A stretch of DNA of 33,269 bases from an uncultured Muribaculaceae bacterium (GCA_910578035.1 CAJTOB010000036.1:1-33269), one strand, 5' to 3'; positions 9,147 through 17,794 are shown, counted from the stretch's first letter. Notes: a model not told the origin generated them from the sequence alone. A program made the numbers and translations.

Positions 9147-9178
9147 CAAAGGTACGCAAAAAGCCTCTTTCCGGCAAA
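9147..9178 (-). promoter_or_regulatory. Bacteroidetes-type promoter for the pseudouridine synthase-fmt operon
   Basis: On the minus strand there is TTTG (9178-9175), a 20-bp spacer, then TACCTTTG (9154-9147). Both boxes match the Bacteroidetes primary sigma consensus (TTTG, 19-21 nt, TAnnTTTG). The start codon is 20 nt downstream of the -7 box, giving a very short leader. Confidence 0.8.
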
Positions 9179-9213
9179 TCCGTGATGCGACAAATTGGCG
9201 TGCTCCATCGGTC

Positions 9214-9228
9214 TGGCACGGAATTTGC
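9214..9228 (+). promoter_or_regulatory. Sigma-54 (RpoN) type -24/-12 promoter upstream of clpB
   Basis: The sequence TGGCACG-GAAT-TTGC has GG (9215-9216) and GC (9227-9228) separated by exactly 10 nt, which is the invariant spacing of sigma-54 promoters, and it matches the consensus TGGCACG-N4-TTGC at every position. It points at clpB and lies 99 bp before its start. Transcription would start near 9240, leaving a leader of about 88 nt. It is in true intergenic DNA, not inside a gene. An activator binding site was not identified. Confidence 0.75.
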
Positions 9229-9327
9229 AACAGAGGGTAGTGCGGCGACAAAACCAAACGGTATAGTCGCTTGTTAAAGTTATTAAATTGTCAAAATAGA
9301 GAAATAACATTCATCTCCCTTCATATT

Positions 9328-11925
9328 ATGAACTTCAATAATTTCACCATCAAATCGCAGGAGGCTATCCAGAAGGCTGTTGAGATTACGCGCGGAGCCG
9401 GCACACAGGCGATAGAGCCTGTCTGCCTGCTGAAGGGTATAATCGAAGAAGGCGAATCGGTGGTAAACTTCATTTTCCAGAAAATCGGTGCCAACCCGGC
9501 AGCGGTGGCCCGGCAGGTAGATTCTGAAATCGCAGCGCTGCCTAAAGTGTCGGGTCAGGAGCCGTATCTGAGCCGGAGTTCCAACGATGTTCTGCAGAAA
9601 GCGCTCGACATAGCCAAGAAAATGGGCGACGAGTATGTGACCCTCGAGGCTATGCTTGTGGCTATCTTTGAAATAAACTCTCCGGCCTCTACAATTCTCA
9701 AAAATGCCGGTCTCGGCAAGAAAGAGCTCGAGGCGGCTATCGAAGAACTCCGTAAAGGCCGCAAGGCAACCGACCAGGGGGCTGAAGAGACGTACAACGC
9801 TCTGTCTAAATATGCCATCAACCTCAACGAGCGCGCCCGTGCCGGAAAACTCGACCCCGTAATCGGCCGCGATGAGGAAATCCGCCGTGTGCTCCAGATT
9901 CTGAGTCGCCGAACCAAGAACAACCCCATGCTTATCGGCGAGCCCGGCACCGGCAAGACGGCCATTGCCGAAGGGCTTGCTCACCGTATTGTACGCGGCG
10001 ATGTGCCCGAAAATCTGCGCACCAAACAGATATATTCGCTCGACATGGGCGCTCTCGTTGCAGGAGCCAAATACAAGGGCGAATTCGAAGAGCGTCTTAA
10101 GGCAATTGTCAACGAAGTGACCGGGGCCGATGGCGAGATTATCCTCTTTATCGATGAAATCCATACCCTTGTCGGCGCAGGCAAGGGCGAAGGTGCCATG
10201 GACGCCGCCAATATCCTCAAGCCGGCTCTTGCCCGAGGCGAACTCCGCAGCATCGGCGCCACTACTCTCGACGAGTATCAGAAATATTTCGAAAAGGATA
10301 AGGCTCTCGAACGCCGCTTTCAGAAAGTGATGGTAAATGAGCCCGACGAGACAAGTGCCATCGCAATTCTCCGAGGCCTCAAGGAACGCTATGAGAACCA
10401 CCACAAGGTGCGTATCAAAGACGAAGCCATTATCGCTGCCGTGCAGCTTTCGGAGCGCTATATCACCGACCGTTTCCTCCCCGACAAGGCCATCGACCTT
10501 ATCGATGAGGCTGCGTCGAAGCTGAAACTCGAAATCGACTCAGTGCCGCAGGCCCTCGACGACATCACCCGCCGCATAGCTCAGATGGAAATAGAACGCG
10601 AGGCTATCAAGCGCGAAGGCATGGACGACCGTGTGAAAGAAATCGAACGCCAGATTGCCGAACTTCGCGAGGAGGAAAAGGAATACTCCGCAAAGTGGCA
10701 GGCCGAGCGCGATCTCATAGCTCGCATACAGCAGAATAAAATCGATATCGAACAGCTCAATTTCGAGGCCGACAAGGCCGAACGCGAAGGCGACTATGCC
10801 CGTGTGGCAGAAATCCGCTACTCCAAGATTGCCCAGAAGCAGACTGAAATCGAAACGACCCAGGAACAACTCCGTATGATGCAGGGCGAAAGAGCCCTTA
10901 TCAAGGAGGAAGTCGATGCCGAAGATATTGCCGACGTTGTTTCGCGCTGGACAGGTATTCCTGTCAATAAGATGGTACAGAGCGAGAAAGACAAGCTCCT
11001 GCACCTGGAAGAAGAACTGCACTCGCGCGTTGTAGGCCAGGAAGAAGCCATCGCAGCCATCGCCGATGCAGTACGCCGAAGTCGTGCAGGCCTTAACGAC
11101 CCGAAACGTCCTATCGGCTCTTTCATATTTCTCGGCACAACCGGTGTCGGCAAGACCGAGCTTGCAAAGGCGCTTGCCGAATACCTCTTCGACGATGAGA
11201 ACATGATGACTCGTATAGACATGAGCGAATATCAGGAAAAGCACGCCGTGTCGCGACTCGTCGGAGCGCCTCCCGGATATGTCGGCTACGACGAAGGTGG
11301 CCAGCTTACCGAGGCCGTGCGCCGCAAGCCATATTCTGTAGTGCTTTTCGATGAAATCGAAAAGGCTCATCCCGATGTCTTCAACATTCTCCTTCAGGTG
11401 CTCGACGACGGTCACCTTACCGACAACAAGGGTCGCAGCGTGAACTTCAAGAATACCATTATAATCATGACCTCCAACATGGGTTCGAGTCTTATCCGCG
11501 ACAATTTCGCCAAGATGACCGAGGAGAACCGTGTGGAGACAGTCGAGAAGACCAAAGAACAGGTGCTAGAAATGCTCAAACAGACTATCCGACCCGAGTT
11601 CCTCAACCGCATCGACGAGATTATAATGTTTACCCCGCTCAACCGTCGCGAAATCGAAGAAATCGTTGGGCTTCAGCTCAAGGGAATCCAGAAGATGCTC
11701 CGCCAGAGTTCCGGCATAGAGCTCGAAATCACTCCAGCGGCTCTGAGCTATCTTGCCGACGAGGGCTTTGACCCCGAATTCGGTGCGCGACCGGTCAAAC
11801 GAGCCATACACCGCCTGGTGCTCAATCAGCTGTCGAAAGACATTCTCGCACAGAAGGTTGACCGTTCACATCCTATTGTTATCGATGTTGCCGATGGCGA
11901 CCTCGTGTTTAAGAACGGTCAATAA
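9328..11925 (+). CDS. clpB: ATP-dependent disaggregase ClpB
   Basis: An 865-aa Hsp100 chaperone that threads aggregated proteins through a hexameric ring together with DnaK. Clp N-terminal domain 1-150 (MNFNNFTIKSQEAIQ). First AAA+ ring: Walker A GEPGTGKT (204-211), Walker B ILFIDEIHT (Asp276, Glu277), pore loop KYKGEFEER. A coiled-coil M domain spans about 410-530. Second ring: Walker A GTTGVGKT (603-610), Walker B VVLFDEIEKAHPD (Asp675, Glu676), pore loop GYVG. Length fits the family. The frame is open upstream to 9271, but the family start is at 9328. It is divergent from the pseudouridine synthase and preceded by a sigma-54 promoter. Confidence 0.98.
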   Translation: MNFNNFTIKSQEAIQKAVEITRGAGTQAIEPVCLLKGIIEEGESVVNFIFQKIGANPAAVARQVDSEIAALPKVSGQEPYLSRSSNDVLQKALDIAKKMGDEYVTLEAMLVAIFEINSPASTILKNAGLGKKELEAAIEELRKGRKATDQGAEETYNALSKYAINLNERARAGKLDPVIGRDEEIRRVLQILSRRTKNNPMLIGEPGTGKTAIAEGLAHRIVRGDVPENLRTKQIYSLDMGALVAGAKYKGEFEERLKAIVNEVTGADGEIILFIDEIHTLVGAGKGEGAMDAANILKPALARGELRSIGATTLDEYQKYFEKDKALERRFQKVMVNEPDETSAIAILRGLKERYENHHKVRIKDEAIIAAVQLSERYITDRFLPDKAIDLIDEAASKLKLEIDSVPQALDDITRRIAQMEIEREAIKREGMDDRVKEIERQIAELREEEKEYSAKWQAERDLIARIQQNKIDIEQLNFEADKAEREGDYARVAEIRYSKIAQKQTEIETTQEQLRMMQGERALIKEEVDAEDIADVVSRWTGIPVNKMVQSEKDKLLHLEEELHSRVVGQEEAIAAIADAVRRSRAGLNDPKRPIGSFIFLGTTGVGKTELAKALAEYLFDDENMMTRIDMSEYQEKHAVSRLVGAPPGYVGYDEGGQLTEAVRRKPYSVVLFDEIEKAHPDVFNILLQVLDDGHLTDNKGRSVNFKNTIIIMTSNMGSSLIRDNFAKMTEENRVETVEKTKEQVLEMLKQTIRPEFLNRIDEIIMFTPLNRREIEEIVGLQLKGIQKMLRQSSGIELEITPAALSYLADEGFDPEFGARPVKRAIHRLVLNQLSKDILAQKVDRSHPIVIDVADGDLVFKNGQ

Positions 11926-11971
11926 TAATTAATAATTCAACAAGTTGTACAATTATATGATAGTAAGAAAC

Positions 11972-12454
11972 ATGAAAAAGTACCTCCTCTTCCTGCTGGC
12001 TCTATTGCCGATGACCATAGCGTTCACCGCGTGCAGTGACGATGATGATTTACCCAACGTTGACTTCGACATAACTTACGAAGGTGCAACAAGTGTCGAC
12101 GGCGTTCTCTACGTCGTTCAGGGCACATCGTTCGAAATTACAGGCATTACCGTAACAAACCGTGAAGAAGGCAAGGGCGCCGGTATCAGCGCAGCCGACT
12201 ATTACTGGGATTATGTCTATGTCGGCACCTCTATCCAACCCCCTTACGGCTTCGAATTCAACGTTACCGAGAATACTCCTGTCGGTCGTCACCAACTTGA
12301 TATCCAGAGTACTGTCTTCGCGGTCGACAAGACCATAGCACAGGCCGTATGCTCTTTCCAGGTTCAGGTAGTGGCTTCTGCTGATGATATCCCCGACGGT
12401 GGTGAATCAACCGTACATGTTACTCCTCAAGTATCCACGACAACCGATAAATAA
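11972..12454 (+). CDS. Small surface-type lipoprotein of unknown function
   Basis: About 160 aa from the ATG at 11972 (TTG at 11945 and ATG at 11957 are in-frame alternatives, but MKKYLLFLLALLPM is the natural signal peptide start). The lipobox ends FTAC and is followed by SDDDD, an acidic patch of the kind that sends Bacteroidetes lipoproteins to the cell surface. The mature part is beta-rich with a Thr/Ser-rich tail (STVHVTPQVSTTTDK) and could be an Ig-like fold. No family is recognised. It follows clpB by 46 bp on the same strand and may share its transcript, ending at the terminator at 12474-12501. Confidence 0.75.
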   Translation: MKKYLLFLLALLPMTIAFTACSDDDDLPNVDFDITYEGATSVDGVLYVVQGTSFEITGITVTNREEGKGAGISAADYYWDYVYVGTSIQPPYGFEFNVTENTPVGRHQLDIQSTVFAVDKTIAQAVCSFQVQVVASADDIPDGGESTVHVTPQVSTTTDK

Positions 12455-12473
12455 AGACAACGTTCCATTATCC

Positions 12474-12501
12474 GCGGGGCGCCTCATTTGGGGCGCCCCG
12501 C
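12474..12501. terminator. Intrinsic terminator between convergent genes
   Basis: A perfect 10-bp GC-rich stem, gcggggcgcc (12474-12483) with ggcgccccgc (12492-12501), then TTTATTT. It ends the lipoprotein transcript; with the convergent TPR gene ending at 12510 it probably serves that side too. Confidence 0.85.
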
Positions 12502-12509
12502 TTTATTTG

Positions 12510-13691
12510 TTATTCAGATAGTTTCAACAGATTGGCCTGGAACATTAAGGAGCCGAGAGTATCGAGGCGTTTGCAGTCGCGATAAATTGAGCCAATACCG
12601 ACTGTATGTGTGCTGTCGAGCTTGAACGTGTCTTTATTATACCAGTCTACGAAGGCATCGAACTTATTGGAATTGTCGTCATACCACTTGTCGAACTCTT
12701 CGGTGAACGCCTGGCTGAAGATAAAGTAATTGTAAGCCTCCCAGTGTCCGGCATCTATTATTTTTTTCTGGAATGGCAACAGATACATGGCATTGCCGAA
12801 GTAGTTGTCGGCAGCAGAAAAGTAAGTCTCCACAATGCCTTTGCGAATCTCAGACAGTTGGGAAATAGTGCCTGTAAACTCCTTGTCGGCAACTGCTATT
12901 TTTGTGAGCGCCCCGAGTGCACAGGCCTCATAAACGCCCGGAAATTCGACTACACCGGCATCGCCTTTGGAGCCAAGTATTATTCCTCTCGACGGCACAA
13001 GGCTTATCTTGGCCTCCGTCTTGCCGTCTTTCTGAGTGACCGAGATATTGTCCATGAAACAATCGTAGATTGCCATGCCCATGTCTGAATGACGCTCCCT
13101 GTTGTCGGGGCTGAGGAGTATGGCAGTTTCGGCATATACAAGCCCCCATACTTTGGCATTTTCAGAGCTTAGATATAGCAGACCGGCGCGGTAATAGTTG
13201 GAACTGAAGTCCGGCTGAACGTCGATACCCTTATTGAAACTGTTCAGAGCCTCATTGTAAGCTTTCTGCGATACATAGACATTCCCGATTTCCAGATATA
13301 GAGGAGCTGCATCGGGAAACTTTTTCAGCCCCTGTTTATATACATTGATAGCTTCTTTCGACTTGCCGAGAATATCGAGTACGTTGCCGTACATCTGGAA
13401 CACAATAGGCGAGGCGTCTTTGTGCTTTATCAGTTTTTTAGCACCGGCCGCCACCTCCTCATACTTTTTGATATGATAAAGGGCGAAAAGGCGCTCGTAC
13501 TGCACAATATAATTCTGTGGATATTCCTTGGCAAGCGCGTCGAAATCCGGCATAGCTGCTTCAGCCATGCCATTGTCTACGAGTAATATCGCATTTTTAA
13601 GTCGTTCAAGAGCCGGAGGCGGAATGTCTTGAGCCACGCAGCATACATAGCAGCATGTGATGGCGGTGAAAATTGCAATCAGTTTTTTCAT
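12510..13691 (-). CDS. Exported TPR protein
   Basis: A 393-aa protein with an N-terminal signal peptide (MKKLIAIFTAITCCYVCCVAQ). Residues about 25-200 form TPR units (IVQYERLFALYHIKKYEEVAAGAKKLI, VFQMYGNVLDILGKSKEAINVYKQGL, LYLEIGNVYVSQKAYNEALNSFNKGI, YYRAGLLYLSSENAKV). The C-terminal half is not a TPR and has no family I know; it includes a predicted compact domain with FDKWYDDNSNKFDAFVDWYNKD. Its ATG overlaps the stop of the DUF4026-like gene (ATGA), so the two are translationally coupled and probably act together. Confidence 0.85.
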   Translation of the reverse strand: MKKLIAIFTAITCCYVCCVAQDIPPPALERLKNAILLVDNGMAEAAMPDFDALAKEYPQNYIVQYERLFALYHIKKYEEVAAGAKKLIKHKDASPIVFQMYGNVLDILGKSKEAINVYKQGLKKFPDAAPLYLEIGNVYVSQKAYNEALNSFNKGIDVQPDFSSNYYRAGLLYLSSENAKVWGLVYAETAILLSPDNRERHSDMGMAIYDCFMDNISVTQKDGKTEAKISLVPSRGIILGSKGDAGVVEFPGVYEACALGALTKIAVADKEFTGTISQLSEIRKGIVETYFSAADNYFGNAMYLLPFQKKIIDAGHWEAYNYFIFSQAFTEEFDKWYDDNSNKFDAFVDWYNKDTFKLDSTHTVGIGSIYRDCKRLDTLGSLMFQANLLKLSE

Positions 13692-14980
13692 GACAAAAGA
13701 AGATAAGCGTTATCTGGTGCTACTGTAAAATCAGGAGTCTGTATCAGCCAGTCTGTGACATTGTCTACAGAGTATCTGTCAACGTCGCCTGTGTGCATTG
13801 CGCTGACATCGTATGGCTCCTGCGTGAGGCGTGCTTCAAACTCATCGCCGTCGAATCTGATAAGTTCGAACCATATGTGTTCATGGTCATCTTCGCTCTC
13901 TCCATGGTCGGTTCGAAGAGCTATTTTCAGAATTACGGGGCAGTTCTTTTCGGCCATATACTTCACCATGCCAAAGCGTTCGCGGGCAAGGGCGCTCATG
14001 CGTTCAGTCTCACGGGTACTGATAAAGAACAAAGGGTTGTCTGCCCATAGCCCGTTGAACTCAGACACTTTGCGGAATGTGCGTGTCATTTCGTCCTTTT
14101 CTTCCTTATATAGGAAGACAATGGCAGTCTTCGTATTATGGCCTTGTCTGCGGTCTTCTATTCCGCCCAAATCAATACCGGGATATTCTGACAGCCCTTT
14201 TGTCCACGACACGTATGTGGCTACCATCGGACGGTTTACGTCGAACATTCCTATTCTTACACCCTCGCCGGGTTCGGGGCGGTCTTTGCTGTCGAGCAGA
14301 ATGCTGGCAAACGTATTTATCACATTAAAATGATCTGAATAATTGTCCTGGTCCGAACCGAGCACTTCGAGTTCGTAGAGACCACATCGGTTAAGGCCGT
14401 GGGTATGCAGCCATACAGAGCCGTTTTCGCCCCCGACGGCCTGAACTGTGAAGAGCGACTGTGCCGACGGCGCCACATTCGACTCGGTAGCAAGCGTCAC
14501 CCAGCGGCCACTTACGAGCCTCTCGGCGCTTTCGTCCATCACGGCCAGCAAATCTGGCATCATCGCCTTGACTACTTTGAGCTGAAGATGATATGCCTTG
14601 CGGCTGTCGCCCGGAAACTCCATGAAAACCGTCAGGGCGGATTCTGATCTGGCAATCGCCTCCATTTCTTCTTCCGTGAAATAATAGCCTTGCCGGCTCA
14701 GCATCTCCGGAAGAGAAAAGCCATCTTTATAAAATCCTATTTCATATATCTCGTCTTCGAATGAAAGCACAATATGGCCCGGTTTTTCCTCATCGGGAAG
14801 AGCGCTCTCAATAATATCCACGCCTGCAATATCTCTTACACGTAGTATCGTGTCTTCCGACACATCGACATATCCGCTGCTCGGCAGAGCCATCAGATAC
14901 GATTCTTTCTCCCAGTAATTGAGTGGAGCTTCCTCCGGTTTAGAGTTCTTATTTTCTTTCTTGAAAAACTTAAAATCCAT
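13688..14980 (-). CDS. DUF4026/DUF2314-like protein of unknown function
   Basis: A 430-aa soluble protein without signal peptide. The middle motif SVWLHTHGLNRCGLYELEVL and the C-terminal part (LKIALRTDHGESEDDHEHIWFELIRFDGDEFEARL) resemble DUF4026 followed by a DUF2314-type domain, recognised from memory. Function is unknown in the family. The frame is open to 15034, but the ATG at 14980 starts a plausible charged N-terminus (MDFKFFKKENKN) and the upstream extension runs into the -10 box at 14999-15007. The downstream TPR gene overlaps it by 4 nt. Confidence 0.8.
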   Translation of the reverse strand: MDFKFFKKENKNSKPEEAPLNYWEKESYLMALPSSGYVDVSEDTILRVRDIAGVDIIESALPDEEKPGHIVLSFEDEIYEIGFYKDGFSLPEMLSRQGYYFTEEEMEAIARSESALTVFMEFPGDSRKAYHLQLKVVKAMMPDLLAVMDESAERLVSGRWVTLATESNVAPSAQSLFTVQAVGGENGSVWLHTHGLNRCGLYELEVLGSDQDNYSDHFNVINTFASILLDSKDRPEPGEGVRIGMFDVNRPMVATYVSWTKGLSEYPGIDLGGIEDRRQGHNTKTAIVFLYKEEKDEMTRTFRKVSEFNGLWADNPLFFISTRETERMSALARERFGMVKYMAEKNCPVILKIALRTDHGESEDDHEHIWFELIRFDGDEFEARLTQEPYDVSAMHTGDVDRYSVDNVTDWLIQTPDFTVAPDNAYLLLS

Positions 14981-14998
14981 AATTAAAACACTTTTGTT

Positions 14999-15007
14999 GC
15001 AAATATA
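14999..15007 (-). promoter_or_regulatory. -10 (-7) element for the DUF4026-TPR pair
   Basis: The minus strand reads TATATTTGC, an exact TAnnTTTGC, 18 nt before the start of the DUF4026-like gene. No TTTG is seen at the expected -33 distance. Confidence 0.5.
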
Positions 15008-15052
15008 GCAAAATTTTACGTAATGACAGAGCACTTTGCCATGAAAAACTGC

Positions 15053-15084
15053 TTGCGGCTTTCATTGATAATGCTTATCTTTGC
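15053..15084 (+). promoter_or_regulatory. Bacteroidetes-type promoter for the 155-aa secreted protein
   Basis: TTG at 15053-15055, a 20-bp spacer and TATCTTTGC at 15076-15084 match the -33/-7 consensus. The start codon at 15125 lies about 40 nt downstream. This argues against the upstream extension of the frame to 15023, which would place the promoter inside the gene. Confidence 0.7.
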
Positions 15085-15124
15085 GCAAATCAAGAGTTGT
15101 TTCCAATCTTTTTTCACATTGCCT

Positions 15125-15592
15125 ATGAAAAAAAGTTTTTTACTCGCGGCTGCTGCCGTAGGCCTGGGCTTTTCAATGCAAGCGCAGGACAAGTTGGTGG
15201 TGACGGGGAATGGAGGTAGTACCACTTCTGTGGAAATCTCTAAAATATCCGCAATCACCTTTCAGGGAAACGTTATGCTTGTCGCAACACCCGACGGACA
15301 ACTGACGCTCCCTACCGACGACATAAATCAGATTGCTTTTGAGCTTTCGATGTCTGGAGTCGACAATATCAATGAATCTCTTTCAGAGAATTTGTCAATC
15401 ACCAATGACAGAGGTGTGATTTCAGTAAATGCAGCTGATGGTTCCGCTATTTCGCTTAATATTTTCGATATCAAAGGCCAATGTCGCATGTCGGTGAGGG
15501 GCGACGGCGCAGTCACTGCCGATACCTCAGTTCTGCCTAAGGGCATATATATCATCAAAGTAAACGACAAAATCGTAAAATATACCAGATAA
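15125..15592 (+). CDS. Secreted protein with T9SS-like C-terminal domain
   Basis: A 155-aa protein with signal peptide (MKKSFLLAAAAVGLGFSMQAQ). Residues about 30-75 contain two short units with the pattern (D/E)I..I(A/T)F (EISKISAITF and DDINQIAF), common in Bacteroidales secreted proteins. The C-terminus from about 105 (SLNIFDIKGQ ... VLPKGIYIIKVNDKIVKYTR) looks like a type A sorting domain of the type IX secretion system, which is cut off when the protein reaches the surface. No catalytic motif. It is 6 bp ahead of the FISUMP gene and under the promoter at 15053-15084. Confidence 0.8.
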   Translation: MKKSFLLAAAAVGLGFSMQAQDKLVVTGNGGSTTSVEISKISAITFQGNVMLVATPDGQLTLPTDDINQIAFELSMSGVDNINESLSENLSITNDRGVISVNAADGSAISLNIFDIKGQCRMSVRGDGAVTADTSVLPKGIYIIKVNDKIVKYTR

Positions 15593-15598
15593 AAATAT

Positions 15599-16729
15599 AT
15601 GAAAAAGATATATACTCTCGCATTGTCAGTTTTCGCAGTTCTGCCTTTTACTGCAGTTGCTCAGGAAGTTTCCAACTCCATGCTCATCAATCTCAAGAGC
15701 GGTGAAACGGTTGAATATGTTCTCTCCGACATACAGAATATAACATTCAAGTCTCCAGAACAGACTGCTTCGGCCTATTCCATAGCTGTACCCAAGACTT
15801 TCAATACAGGCTGGGTTCAGAAAGTGATGGTCGACGGCAAGCAAGTTGCCGAAATATGCCGCGAATACATTAAATCTATCACAGCTCAGCGCGATGTCAT
15901 TTATCCATGCGATGAAAACGGTCGCGCCGACCTCTCCAAAGGTTTAACAACCCTCGGCGAAACTGTTGTATGGGATCTCACCGCCAATACTGCTACGGTG
16001 ACAGGCTCTGCGGCTGCAGATGCCGCAGCTACGGTATATTATATCGACGGGGAGATTACACTTGCTGAGGCTGGCGAAGCTGTTGCTGCGACTGTGATAC
16101 CCGATGTAATCAGCGACCGCCGTGGCACCGAACTCAACACATATACCATCGTTAAGATAGGCACACAGTATTGGATGGCCGAGAATCTCCGCGCCACCAA
16201 GTTTACCGACGGAACAACAATTGAAGCTATCTCCGAATCAAATGCCGATGCATGGAAAGCCAACAAGACGGGTGCGTATCTCACCGACTCCGAGGCCGAC
16301 TGGGTGAAGGTGGCCGGTTATCTCTATAATGGATATTGCGTGACCTCGGAACATGGCATCGCTCCTGAAGGCTGGGAGGTGCCGACTCAGGAACAGCTCA
16401 CAAAGCTCCGCTCGGCCGGCAACCTAAAGGCCATGAACTTCAAATCTGATGTTCCGATGACATGGGGTGATGGTGCTACAGGCAACAATATCACCGGTTT
16501 TGCAGCTGTTGCTACGGGCTATTACAGCACAGCGACCGGTCTCAATAGCATGTACTCTGAAACTTGGTTCTGGAGTTCGACAAAATACTACGACGCGATG
16601 TCGAGAGGCGACAATCTCGACACCCTGCGTGTCACAAGTACTACTACGGGCAATGTCGTGGTAAGCAGTAGTACATTCGGCGGTCATGCGCTTGAATTCG
16701 GTCATGCAATCCGCTGCATTCGCAAGTAA
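15599..16729 (+). CDS. Secreted FISUMP-domain protein
   Basis: A 376-aa protein with signal peptide (1-21). An N-terminal unit (SMLINLKSGETVEYVLSDIQNITF) shares the D-I-x-x-I-T-F pattern of the preceding gene. Residues about 167-376 are a Fibrobacter succinogenes major paralogous (FISUMP) domain: VKIGTQYWMAENLRATKFTDG, GYLYNGYCV, GWEVPTQEQLTKL, TGFAAVATGYYS, WFWSSTKYYD, and the closing AIRCIRK. The domain is linked with surface adhesion or glycan-rich environments, but no biochemical activity is established. Co-transcribed with the 155-aa gene. Confidence 0.88.
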   Translation: MKKIYTLALSVFAVLPFTAVAQEVSNSMLINLKSGETVEYVLSDIQNITFKSPEQTASAYSIAVPKTFNTGWVQKVMVDGKQVAEICREYIKSITAQRDVIYPCDENGRADLSKGLTTLGETVVWDLTANTATVTGSAAADAAATVYYIDGEITLAEAGEAVAATVIPDVISDRRGTELNTYTIVKIGTQYWMAENLRATKFTDGTTIEAISESNADAWKANKTGAYLTDSEADWVKVAGYLYNGYCVTSEHGIAPEGWEVPTQEQLTKLRSAGNLKAMNFKSDVPMTWGDGATGNNITGFAAVATGYYSTATGLNSMYSETWFWSSTKYYDAMSRGDNLDTLRVTSTTTGNVVVSSSTFGGHALEFGHAIRCIRK

Positions 16730-16743
16730 TATACTAAGCATAT

Positions 16744-16784
16744 AAAAAAGATGCGCTCTGCTTCAGGCAGGGCGCATCTTTTTT
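16744..16784. terminator. Bidirectional terminator between FISUMP gene and oxalate operon
   Basis: A 13-bp stem (16744-16756 with 16772-16784) extended inward by an imperfect 5-bp helix with one G-U pair, flanked by A6 and T6. It serves the FISUMP gene on the plus strand and the AEC permease (stop at 16799) on the minus strand. Confidence 0.9.
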
Positions 16785-16798
16785 ATGGAACGATATTT

Positions 16799-17761
16799 TT
16801 AGAACATCTTCAGGGCGAGATCTGTGAGCCATATCCAGAGCGGACAGAAACCGATGAAGAGAATTACTGAAAGGGTGAGAGAAGAGGTGCCGGTAGCAAC
16901 GTAGGTATCGTATTCGTCGGCGATGATGATGCCGGAGAATGCCGGGGGGAGTGCGGCTGCTACAACGAGCATTTTGAGGTTCAGCGGGTCCATGTGGCAG
17001 AAGAGGCCCATGATGAGCACTACAAGAGGCATCATCACCATCTTGAGGATAGAGCCGAGTACGGCCTGCCAGTTGAGCTGAATCTTGATTGCCGAAAGGG
17101 TGATACCGGCAGAGAAGACTGCCATAGAGGCGTTGGCGCCTTTGATGAGGTTGAACGACGGGCTTGCCCAGTCAGGCCAGGGTATACCGACCAGCACCCA
17201 TACGACCGCGAGGATAGGAGCCCATGCAACCGGCTGTTCGAGTGCATGAATCACAGGTTTCCAGGCGCTTTGTTTCTTGCCTGTCGGGTTCTGCTTTTCG
17301 AGAGAGGCGTTCATCAGCGACAGGCCCACGGGAATGCCAACGGCATTGACAACGATGCCTACTATGGCTACCACGAGGGCTACCGACGGGTTTGTACCGA
17401 AGATAGGCTCCAGCACGGCGAAACCGAGGAAGCCGATGGTCGGCGAGCCGCTGATAAGAGCGGAGACTGCTGCGTCGGCTCCTGTATTCTTCTTGAACAT
17501 CAGGAACACGAAGTAGACAATCATGAAGCACAGCATGATGCCTATGAGCGATACGAGAGACAGCTTGATGTCCTTGGCGAGCATTTCGCGACTCGCCTGG
17601 GCTATGGAAACGAAGAGTGCGGCGGGCAGCGCATAGTCAAGTACGACTTTGTTGAACTTCTTGGCGTCATCGCCTGTAAATATTCCCTTCTTGCCCGATA
17701 TGTACCCTGCCAGCATTACCACTATGATAGGTACGATTGCGTATAGGATAATATGTTCCAT
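16799..17761 (-). CDS. AEC-family permease, probable oxalate/formate carrier
   Basis: A 320-aa inner-membrane protein of the auxin efflux carrier (AEC) family with about 10 hydrophobic segments in two five-helix halves: IILYAIVPIIVVMLAGYISG at the start, DYALPAALFVSIAQ with the family Pro kink, the SPTIGFLGFAVLEPIFG motif near 105-121, and ALPPAFSGIIIADEY with the second-half kink near 273-287. AEC carriers move organic acids. Here it is the third gene after frc and oxc, the position that yfdV holds in E. coli, so a role in oxalate uptake or formate exit is inferred from context. The usual MFS oxalate:formate antiporter OxlT is not present in the window. Confidence 0.88.
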   Translation of the reverse strand: MEHIILYAIVPIIVVMLAGYISGKKGIFTGDDAKKFNKVVLDYALPAALFVSIAQASREMLAKDIKLSLVSLIGIMLCFMIVYFVFLMFKKNTGADAAVSALISGSPTIGFLGFAVLEPIFGTNPSVALVVAIVGIVVNAVGIPVGLSLMNASLEKQNPTGKKQSAWKPVIHALEQPVAWAPILAVVWVLVGIPWPDWASPSFNLIKGANASMAVFSAGITLSAIKIQLNWQAVLGSILKMVMMPLVVLIMGLFCHMDPLNLKMLVVAAALPPAFSGIIIADEYDTYVATGTSSLTLSVILFIGFCPLWIWLTDLALKMF

Positions 17762-17794
17762 AATAAATAGTTGAAGTTGTTTGTAAATTGATAA

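Noticed and set aside
9283..10404. 373-aa antisense open frame across the clpB start
   Set aside because: Same cause; it covers the Clp N domain and first AAA+ ring on the other strand and shows no recognisable motif.
10540..11415. 291-aa antisense open frame inside clpB
   Set aside because: It lies fully opposite the conserved ClpB coding sequence, has Cys/Phe-rich composition without any domain, and exists because the GC-rich codons of clpB leave few antisense stops.
16994..17746. 250-aa plus-strand frame opposite the AEC permease
   Set aside because: Highly charged shadow of the membrane-helix codons; no start context or homology.
16799..17761. OxlT-type oxalate:formate antiporter
   Set aside because: The helix layout and motifs (SPTIGFLGF, ALPPAFSGI) are of the AEC family, not the 12-helix MFS family; the substrate is therefore given only as inferred.
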